Shown here: positions 42,198 through 48,222 of the stretch, piece by piece
How positions within the stretch are numbered: position 1 is the first letter of the stretch
Layout of the letters: each line of letters opens with the position of its first letter
NCBI GenBank assembly: GCA_015228875.1
Contig: JADGCS010000022.1
Location: 1-48,222, forward strand
Reading direction: 5' to 3'
Length of the DNA stretch: 48,222 bases
Origin: Deltaproteobacteria bacterium
Lineage (GTDB): Bacteria > UBA10199 > JADGCS01
The notes under the pieces: generated by a model
What the model saw: only the letters and a program-made list of their open reading frames with translations
What the model was told of the DNA's origin: nothing
The model's database searches: none
Program-made: the position numbers and the translations under genes

Positions 42198-45014
42198 TTA
42201 TTTTAGCATTCCTAAAAGCGCCTTGCCGGTGTAAGATTTTTTGCAGCGCACCAGGTCCTCTGGCGGGCCCTCAAAAAGAATGGTCCCGCCGTTATCCCCA
42301 CCCTCTGGACCTAAGTCAATAACATGATCTGCAACTTTGATGACGTGAAGATTGTGTTCAATCACAATAACTGTGTTACCATGGTCTACAAGTTCGTTTA
42401 ATACTCTAATGAGATTCTTCACATCTTCGTAATGCAGGCCTGTTGTTGGTTCATCCAATATATATATTGTGCTGCCCGTTGGGCGTTTAGCCAACTCCCT
42501 CGACAGCTTTACTCGTTGAGCCTCCCCCCCCGAAAGGGTCGTGGCAAATTGACCAAGCTCTATGTAACCAAGCCCAACCTTAAAAAGGGTCTCACATTTC
42601 TTTTTGATGGCAGGGATATGATCAAAAAAAACCAGGGCCTCTTCTATCTTCATATTAAGGCAATCTGAGATGTTCTTTCCCTTAAAAAAGACCGATAATG
42701 TCTCTTCGTTAAAACGCCGGCCCTGACAGGTCTCGCACTTCACATAAACATCCGGGAGAAAATGCATTTCTATCCGCATCACACCATCACCCTCGCACGC
42801 GGGGCAACGACCACCTTTGACATTAAACGAAAATCTACCAGGTTGATAACCCCGCGCCTTAGATTCGGGGAGTTCGCTAAAAAGATCCCTGATATGTGTA
42901 AAAAGCCCCGTATAAGTTGCGGGGTTTGACCTTGGGGTGCGGCCAATGGGCGACTGATCGATGCTGATCACTTTATCGATGCCCTCTGTATTGGTGATGG
43001 CTTTAAACCCCCCGATTTTAACCTTGGATTTATAAATCCTTTGCATCAGGGCGGGAAAAAGCGTGTGATTGACGAGTGTTGACTTGCCCGACCCCGAAAC
43101 ACCCGTGACACAAATAAACTTGCCCAGCGGAAAGCCCACGTTGATCTTTTTAAGATTGTTTTCGTGAGCCCCCAATAATTGAAGGGTGATCCCCTTGCCG
43201 ACCCGCCGCTTGTCAGGGATGTCAATTTTGCGTTTCCCTGTAAAATAATCACTTGTTAATGATCTTTTGGCCCCTTTTAAACCCTTAAAATCGCCGGCAT
43301 AAACAATCTCCCCCCCATGAACCCCGGCCCCCGGGCCTAAATCTACGATGTAATCCGCGCAGCGAATTGCCTCTTCGTCATGTTCGACTACAATGACCGT
43401 GTTACCGATGTCGCGTAACCCCTCAAGCGTACTGATCAGCCGCTTGTTGTCCCGCTGGTGCAGGCCAACGCTTGGCTCATCAAGCACATAAGTCACGCCA
43501 ACAAGGGCAGACCCAATTTGGGTGGCAAGCTTGATCCTTTGCGATTCACCTCCCGAAAGGGAGTGGCTCTTTCGATCGAGCGATAAATAATTTAAGCCCA
43601 CATTTAATAAAAACGACAGGCGCGCGCGCACTTCTTTGACGATGGGTGCTGCAATGAGTTTCTCATCAGACGCAAGATCCAGGCTACCAAAAAAACCAGC
43701 GGCCTTCTCAACGGACATCGCAAGAACATCACCAATACTTATCTTGTTTATTTTAATACTCAGGCTTTCTTTTTTAAGCCTTTTGCCCTCACATTGAGGA
43801 CAACATTGATAGCTCATGAATTTTGTAATCTCGGCCCGCATCCAATCCGATTCGGTTTCTCTATAACGCCTCATCAAGTTGCTTTTAATGCCCTCAAAAA
43901 AACCGTCGTAAGAATATTTTCCGGCTTTTATTTTTATATATTCGCCGGATCCATCAAATAAAACAGACCTCACCTCATGAGAAAGATCCTTGTATGGTGT
44001 GTTGAGACTAAACCTAAATTGCGCGGCGACGGCCTCGAGGAGCGATTGATAATAATTTGTTTTTTTTCCAAACCACGGAACAATGGCCCCCTGATTGATG
44101 CTTAAGTTTTCATTGGGGACCACGAGCCCCTCGTCAACAAACATCAGCTCGCCCAGCCCATCACAGTGCGCACAGGCGCCCAAGGGTGAATTAAATGAAA
44201 ACATCTGCGGTTCAATTTTTGGATAGGATATACCGCAGTGAAGGCACGCGTTTTTGATGCTTAAAATTTGTGTCTGCTCGGGCTCTCTTGAGGCGCCCAG
44301 AAAATCTATTTTGACAATACCGTCGGCCAGAACAAACGCCGACTCAAGCGCCTCGGCGATCCGGAAACGGTTGTTTGAATTAATGGCCAGCCTGTCAACA
44401 ACGACATCAACATTGTGTTTTCTTTTTTTATCGAGGCTGACCACTTCATCGGACAAATCGTAAAGTCTGTCGTCAACTCGCACTCTGACAAATCCCTGTG
44501 ACTTGAGCCGCTCGAGTTCTTTCTGGTGTTCTCCTTTTCTTTCTCTGATGACGGGCGCAAGAATGTTCACGCGTCGTTCTGCGTGTTTTGACAGAAGCAG
44601 GCTCACAATTTGTGACACATTTTGTTTTTCGATAGGGCGTTCGCATTGGTGGCAGTAGGGCCTGCCGATTCTTGCAAACAACAGCCTTAAATAGTCATTG
44701 ATTTCTGTACTGGTGCCAACCGTTGACCGTGGATTATGACTCTGTGATTTCTGTTCTACGGAGACGGCGGGGGAGAGCCCCTCGATCGCGTCAACATCGG
44801 GCTTGTCCATTTGATTAAGAAACTGTCTTGCGTAAGCGGACAGGGATTCTACATAACGCCGCTGCCCCTCTGCATAAATGGTATCAAAGGCAAGCGATGA
44901 TTTGCCGGACCCGGACAGGCCAGTCATCACAATAAGCCGATCCCGCGGCAGTTCGATGCTGATGTTTTTTAGATTGTGCGTGCGCGCGCCCCTGATGATG
45001 ATTTTTTTTGTCAT
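42198..45014 (-). CDS. uvrA: Excinuclease ABC subunit A
   Basis: UvrA is the damage-recognition ATPase of nucleotide excision repair. The 938-residue length is normal. It has the start [20 protein letters not shown], Walker [10 protein letters not shown] and GVSGSGKST, both ABC signatures ([29 protein letters not shown]) and the zinc-finger cysteines ([12 protein letters not shown] with CETCQGRR). The start codon is certain from homology, yet the sequence directly before it is a GGGGTCAG repeat array and gives no Shine-Dalgarno site. Its promoter is not recognisable. Confidence 0.98.
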   Translation of the reverse strand: MTKKIIIRGARTHNLKNISIELPRDRLIVMTGLSGSGKSSLAFDTIYAEGQRRYVESLSAYARQFLNQMDKPDVDAIEGLSPAVSVEQKSQSHNPRSTVGTSTEINDYLRLLFARIGRPYCHQCERPIEKQNVSQIVSLLLSKHAERRVNILAPVIRERKGEHQKELERLKSQGFVRVRVDDRLYDLSDEVVSLDKKRKHNVDVVVDRLAINSNNRFRIAEALESAFVLADGIVKIDFLGASREPEQTQILSIKNACLHCGISYPKIEPQMFSFNSPLGACAHCDGLGELMFVDEGLVVPNENLSINQGAIVPWFGKKTNYYQSLLEAVAAQFRFSLNTPYKDLSHEVRSVLFDGSGEYIKIKAGKYSYDGFFEGIKSNLMRRYRETESDWMRAEITKFMSYQCCPQCEGKRLKKESLSIKINKISIGDVLAMSVEKAAGFFGSLDLASDEKLIAAPIVKEVRARLSFLLNVGLNYLSLDRKSHSLSGGESQRIKLATQIGSALVGVTYVLDEPSVGLHQRDNKRLISTLEGLRDIGNTVIVVEHDEEAIRCADYIVDLGPGAGVHGGEIVYAGDFKGLKGAKRSLTSDYFTGKRKIDIPDKRRVGKGITLQLLGAHENNLKKINVGFPLGKFICVTGVSGSGKSTLVNHTLFPALMQRIYKSKVKIGGFKAITNTEGIDKVISIDQSPIGRTPRSNPATYTGLFTHIRDLFSELPESKARGYQPGRFSFNVKGGRCPACEGDGVMRIEMHFLPDVYVKCETCQGRRFNEETLSVFFKGKNISDCLNMKIEEALVFFDHIPAIKKKCETLFKVGLGYIELGQFATTLSGGEAQRVKLSRELAKRPTGSTIYILDEPTTGLHYEDVKNLIRVLNELVDHGNTVIVIEHNLHVIKVADHVIDLGPEGGDNGGTILFEGPPEDLVRCKKSYTGKALLGMLK

Positions 45015-45017
45015 GGG

Positions 45018-45178
45018 AAGAGGGGTCCGGGAAAAGGGGTCAGTCCGGAAAAGGGGTCAGAAAAGGGGTCAGCAGAAAAGGGGTCAGCAGAAAAGGGGTC
45101 AGGACTGGACATAGGACAATAAACCACGGAAAAGGGGTCAGAAAAGGGGTCAGGACTGGACATAGGACAATAAACCAC
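45018..45178 (+). repeat. Tandem array of REP/RAYT element ends before uvrA
   Basis: Seven exact copies of AAAAGGGGTCAG start at 45032, 45049, 45061, 45076, 45091, 45130 and 45142, plus a degenerate one near 45018. Copies five and seven continue as GACTGGACATAGGACAATAA and CCAC, that is, complete 37-base ends (45091-45127 and 45142-45178). The short copies look like partial amplifications of the element tip. The array stops three bases from the uvrA start codon. Confidence 0.9.
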
Positions 45179-46139
45179 CAAGATAGGCCTTGGCTTTTTC
45201 ATTGACCAATTCGCTATCCTCTCTCAGTTTTTTAAACCGTTGCAAACTTTTTGATACTGCTTGCGGCTCCATATGCATCGTTCTGGCAATTTCATTATGG
45301 GTCTCGCCATTTACCTCTCTCATCAAATAGACTATCATCGCCCTTGGTTCGTTATATAATCGTCCTGTATTGCGCTCTATATCCACCATCCTCACACCAT
45401 ACTCATTCATGATATACCCTATTATTTTTTTTACATCTACCCTCTGTTTCTTCGGCCTTCTTAAGGTAGGCAGCGTCCTGTCTTTTTTTATTTTATCTGT
45501 ATAATTGTACTTGATCCAATCTCTAAAGCCCTCCGAACCCTGTATCGTAACCCTGCTTTTTAAGCCTTCGATTTTTACCAAATACGGGGCTTTTTTTGAT
45601 TTTACAAATTCATCAAATTTTTTTTGTGCCGCCTTTTCTGTTTTTGAAAAGTCTTTCAGGATTTCATCAACAACCAACCATTGTGGCCTTTGCTTTTTAT
45701 TAAGATAAGCACCGTGGCTTGTCCAAGGGTGATGTTCGGGTTGCCTGCATAACCCTGCCTCAACCGGATTTAAGTGAATATAGCGTATGAGCGATAATAA
45801 ATACTCGTCGTTGGGTTCTGTAATTATTGATTTAAATCTTCCGCGAAAGAGTGGCCCGTCTTTTTTATATTTTCTATTGTAATAAATTGTGTAATTGCCA
45901 TTCAAGTGACGCATGGCCCGTGAGAGCCCGCAATTTGGCGTGCGAACCATTAAGTGATAACGGTTATCCATGAGGCTGTAGCCGTGCACCTCGACATTCC
46001 ACAACCCGCGTATTTCGGACAATAACTTAAAATAATACCACCGATCCTCGTCTTCATGAAAAATATTCCAACGGCGTGATCCGCGATTCATGACATGATA
46101 CCACGCACCCTCATATTCTATCCTCAGTGCCCTACTCAT
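45150..46139 (-). CDS. REP-associated tyrosine transposase (RAYT, Y1 family), HUH motif altered
   Basis: 329 residues. It begins with the family hallmark RALRIEYEGAWYHVMNRGS, has FRGRFKSIITE and the catalytic tyrosine Y120 in LIRYIHLNPVEAGL. The HUH metal site reads MDNRYHL: position 60 is Arg (codon CGT) where active members have His, and H62 is kept. One base change (CAT to CGT) explains it. The C-terminal part (about 240-329) adds a helix-turn-helix segment (GETHNEIARTMHMEPQAVSK). The last residues and stop lie inside the flanking repeat. With the missing ligand it may be catalytically impaired. Confidence 0.93.
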   Translation of the reverse strand: MSRALRIEYEGAWYHVMNRGSRRWNIFHEDEDRWYYFKLLSEIRGLWNVEVHGYSLMDNRYHLMVRTPNCGLSRAMRHLNGNYTIYYNRKYKKDGPLFRGRFKSIITEPNDEYLLSLIRYIHLNPVEAGLCRQPEHHPWTSHGAYLNKKQRPQWLVVDEILKDFSKTEKAAQKKFDEFVKSKKAPYLVKIEGLKSRVTIQGSEGFRDWIKYNYTDKIKKDRTLPTLRRPKKQRVDVKKIIGYIMNEYGVRMVDIERNTGRLYNEPRAMIVYLMREVNGETHNEIARTMHMEPQAVSKSLQRFKKLREDSELVNEKAKAYLGGLLSYVQS

Positions 46140-46158
46140 AAACCGCGCCGTATCATTT

Positions 46159-46188
46159 TTATTGTCCTATGTCCAGTCCTGACCCCTT
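46159..46188 (+). repeat. Right inverted repeat of the RAYT unit, also the 3' end of the protease gene
   Basis: Perfect reverse complement of 45144-45173 over 30 bases. Read on the minus strand it encodes the last nine residues and the TAA stop of the upstream protease. Confidence 0.9.
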
Positions 46189-48147
46189 GCCCTTGCCTCC
46201 GACAACGACAGGCCTCGCAGCCCCTGCCCTCTGCAGTTGAATCAAATCAGCGAGGATCTTTTTTGCCTCTTGAAGCTGAAGTGTGGGATCTATCACCAGC
46301 CCTTTGGTTTTGTCCTCGGTTTCATGTGCCCCTTTAATTAAATCAGCCGCCTTGACAACACCCCCCCTGTCCGCGCGGTCCTGAAGTCTTTTAATTTCCT
46401 TAAATCCTTTATCACGCGAGACCCGTTCCGCCGATCGTCTTTTGAGCACTTCAATCTGTTGATCTGTCACTGGCTGATATCTTGAGGCCCCAAAGAGCGG
46501 ATTTGCACCAAACGACACAAAGGGCTCCACCTGAGCAGGAACCAGTGAATATTCTAAATCCCTTTCATCGTTTCCATCACGATCTGTCATGGAGGGGATC
46601 ACAACGTCACTCTTGACTCCGTCATGCTGTGTTGATCTGCCATCGGGGATATAGAAAAAACCCACCGTCACCTTAACAGCCCCTTGGCCCCTCATGCCTT
46701 CTCCGGTGAGCGTTTGTGTCGTACCCTTACCAAAGGTGTTTGTATCACCCACCACAACAGCACGGCTGTAGGCCTTTAATGCCCCTGCCAGAATCTCAGA
46801 GGCCGATGCCGACATACGTGAGACAAGGATGACAACGGGACCTGCAAACTCCACATGCAAATCCTCATCCGAAACACGCTCAAGTCCCTGCTGTGCAGAA
46901 ACACCCATCTTAACAATCGCCCCCTTTTGAATAAAATAACCCGCGATCTCAACGGCAGCGTCTAAGAACCCCCCTGGGTTTTGAGACAGATCGATGACCA
47001 GGCCGTCCAGATTTTGTTCCTTTGCCTTTCTTAATAATTCCTTAACGTCTCTGGCGCTGGACCCCGCGTCTTCCTCTCTTAAATCTTCCATATAAAAACC
47101 CTTAAGGTCTATAATGCCTACTTTATATGGAGTCTGTAAACCCTTTGCCCCATCAGGCCTGACCGTGTCTATCTTCAAGGTGGCCTTCTCATTATCGACT
47201 TTGATTTTATCTCTCACAATGGTGATGACATGTTTTTTTGTCCCATCCGGCCCTTCCTTGCTCACCGTTAAAGTAACGCTTGTGCCCTTTGGTCCCCTGA
47301 GTAAGGCAACCACATCATCCAAACTCAACCCTGCGACCGAGACCATCTTTCCGTCTTCCTGAGTCACTCTCATAATTTTATCACCAACCCTGAGCTTACC
47401 ACCGCGCGCGGCCCCTCCCCCGGGCAAAACACTACCAACGTAGAACGCCCCATTTCGGACTACAATATCGACACCAACGCCTTCGAACGAATGGGTCAGC
47501 ATGATATTAAATTCCCCAAGTTCGGCTGGTGTAAAATAAGTGGTATGAGGGTCGAGGCTTGCGCCTACAGAATCCATTAATGTATCAGCAAGTTCTAAAA
47601 ACGACCTGCCAGCAAAGTGCGTGGCAGAGCGCTCGTAGCTCTCTATTACCTTTTTCTTGGCATTATCAATCGTCGCACCATCCACCATATATTCCGCCAC
47701 CTGAAAATGAATGATGTTCGCCATTAAAGACTCTTTGGCCGCGCTATTTTCCGGATACACCCGCTGCTCAACATCAGTCAGTTTCGTAGCCCCTTGGTTG
47801 AGATGATAATCCTGCCCCAAAAAACCCCGTGCAAACTCGAGATCTTCCTCTGCCCTCTCCAAAACCCTGTCGTTAATCACTGTAATGTCTGTGCATTGAC
47901 CAGCAGCGACCTTGGAGATTGTCTCTTGCAATACCACGCGTATCTCTTTCACATCACTCATGAGGAGCCGTGTCTTTGTGGGATCAAGGGCCTTAATATA
48001 CTGCTCAACAAATCGTGCATGGAGCTCAGGGGTCCATTCGTTATAGGTCGCATGCTGCTCAAACATCAGCTGAATGACCTGCGGAATGTTATCGCAAACA
48101 TCATCTTCAACAGTAAAATGTGATTTGGGTTCAACAGAAAGGCCCAT
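46159..48147 (-). CDS. prc: Tail-specific (C-terminal processing) protease, S41A family
   Basis: 662 residues in the Prc/Tsp layout: helical N-terminal domain (YIKALDPTKTRLLMSDV), PDZ domain (FEGVGVDIVVRNGAFYVG, then GGAARGGKLRVGDKI), and the S41 catalytic core with S448 in RMSASASEILAGAL and K474 in TFGKGTTQ. The C-terminal domain ends in the repeat-derived KGSGLDIGQ. Such proteases trim or degrade periplasmic proteins with exposed C-termini, often with cell-wall hydrolases as clients. No signal peptide follows the only plausible start (ATG 48147, AGGA upstream, in-frame TGA ten codons before it), so its location is uncertain. Confidence 0.92.
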   Translation of the reverse strand: MGLSVEPKSHFTVEDDVCDNIPQVIQLMFEQHATYNEWTPELHARFVEQYIKALDPTKTRLLMSDVKEIRVVLQETISKVAAGQCTDITVINDRVLERAEEDLEFARGFLGQDYHLNQGATKLTDVEQRVYPENSAAKESLMANIIHFQVAEYMVDGATIDNAKKKVIESYERSATHFAGRSFLELADTLMDSVGASLDPHTTYFTPAELGEFNIMLTHSFEGVGVDIVVRNGAFYVGSVLPGGGAARGGKLRVGDKIMRVTQEDGKMVSVAGLSLDDVVALLRGPKGTSVTLTVSKEGPDGTKKHVITIVRDKIKVDNEKATLKIDTVRPDGAKGLQTPYKVGIIDLKGFYMEDLREEDAGSSARDVKELLRKAKEQNLDGLVIDLSQNPGGFLDAAVEIAGYFIQKGAIVKMGVSAQQGLERVSDEDLHVEFAGPVVILVSRMSASASEILAGALKAYSRAVVVGDTNTFGKGTTQTLTGEGMRGQGAVKVTVGFFYIPDGRSTQHDGVKSDVVIPSMTDRDGNDERDLEYSLVPAQVEPFVSFGANPLFGASRYQPVTDQQIEVLKRRSAERVSRDKGFKEIKRLQDRADRGGVVKAADLIKGAHETEDKTKGLVIDPTLQLQEAKKILADLIQLQRAGAARPVVVGGKGKGSGLDIGQ

Positions 48148-48222
48148 ACGCGTTTTCCTATTAAGAATGAATTCTCAAAGCCTATGATGTATTATCGTTT
48201 TTTTTCTTAAGGAGTTGCGTCT

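Larger units (their letters stand above)
45093..46188 (-). mobile_element. REP-associated (RAYT) unit bounded by inverted repeats
   Basis: A 30-base repeat is present in one orientation at 45093-45122 and 45144-45173 and inverted at 46159-46188. Its sequence contains GGGGTCAGGACTGG followed by ACATAGGACAATAA. The repeats enclose a Y1/RAYT transposase gene. The inverted copies are perfect, suggesting recent arrival or ongoing maintenance. Insertion lies between the tail-specific protease and uvrA, all on the minus strand. Confidence 0.85.

Noticed and set aside
42019-42234. Plus-strand frame for a 71-residue one-helix membrane protein
   Set aside because: No ribosome site, runs into the uvrA 3' end, low-complexity A+T-rich sequence; chance frame is more likely.
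45032-45178. CRISPR array suggested by regularly repeated AAAAGGGGTCAG
   Set aside because: Spacers are absent or 3-5 bases, unit is 12 bases, the repeat equals the end of the adjacent RAYT unit, and no cas genes are present.

Overview
The window looks like a chromosomal segment of a motile, diderm (Gram-negative) bacterium of the deltaproteobacterial/Bdellovibrionota type. The support is indirect: genes for outer-membrane (FlgH) and peptidoglycan (FlgI) rings, a TolC/RND efflux pair, a sigma-54/sigma-28 flagellar promoter hierarchy, CsrA-FliW control, and a REP-associated tyrosine transposase. Most genes are of medium G+C with ordinary Shine-Dalgarno sites. There are no rRNA, tRNA or CRISPR features that I can see. 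Genus-level placement is not possible from this text alone.

Layout. (1) 0-3.6 kb: an A+T-rich block carrying a 5'-truncated solute-binding protein and the sensor half of a hybrid histidine kinase, followed by a tiny stand-alone HisKA-like protein. (2) 3.9-8.4 kb, minus strand: metK with a good sigma-70 promoter, then a TPR protein translationally coupled to a receiver-less sigma-54 activator. (3) 8.4-20.2 kb: a flagellar locus flgF-flgG-flgA-flgH-flgI-(69 aa protein)-flgJ/M23-flgM-flgN-flgK-flgL-csrA-fliW, then a ferritin-like gene and an unknown gene with its own sigma-54 promoter. (4) 20.2-27.9 kb: one giant gene (about 2,340-2,370 aa) with an alanine-rich core, a calpain-type cysteine protease domain and a C-terminal FHA domain, bracketed by 77-nt direct repeats. 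(5) 28-32.5 kb: a TolC-like and RND efflux pair without an adaptor gene. (6) 32.5-38.9 kb: a cluster of poorly known, mostly envelope-anchored proteins on both strands. (7) 39-42 kb: PII (glnB), a methyltransferase-like gene and a Phd/YefM-like domain fused to a long acidic tail. (8) 42-48.2 kb, minus strand: uvrA, a REP/RAYT unit with a repeat array, and a tail-specific protease.

How it works together. Divergent sigma-54 promoters flank a palindrome between the TPR/activator operon and flgF. A textbook sigma-28 promoter stands in front of flgM. The csrA leader carries an AGGA-loop hairpin typical of CsrA targets. Together these describe a self-contained hierarchy: the activator with sigma-54 makes the rod and rings, FlgM/FliA times the hook-filament junction genes, and CsrA-FliW tunes filament production. 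The 164-aa gene at 19.7 kb is probably a new member of the sigma-54 regulon.

The most unusual items are the giant calpain/FHA protein with a composition break and flanking repeats, the mosaic histidine kinase, the RAYT unit that supplies the end of one host gene and abuts the start of another while having lost a HUH histidine, and the Phd-like protein with a roughly 450-residue disordered tail.
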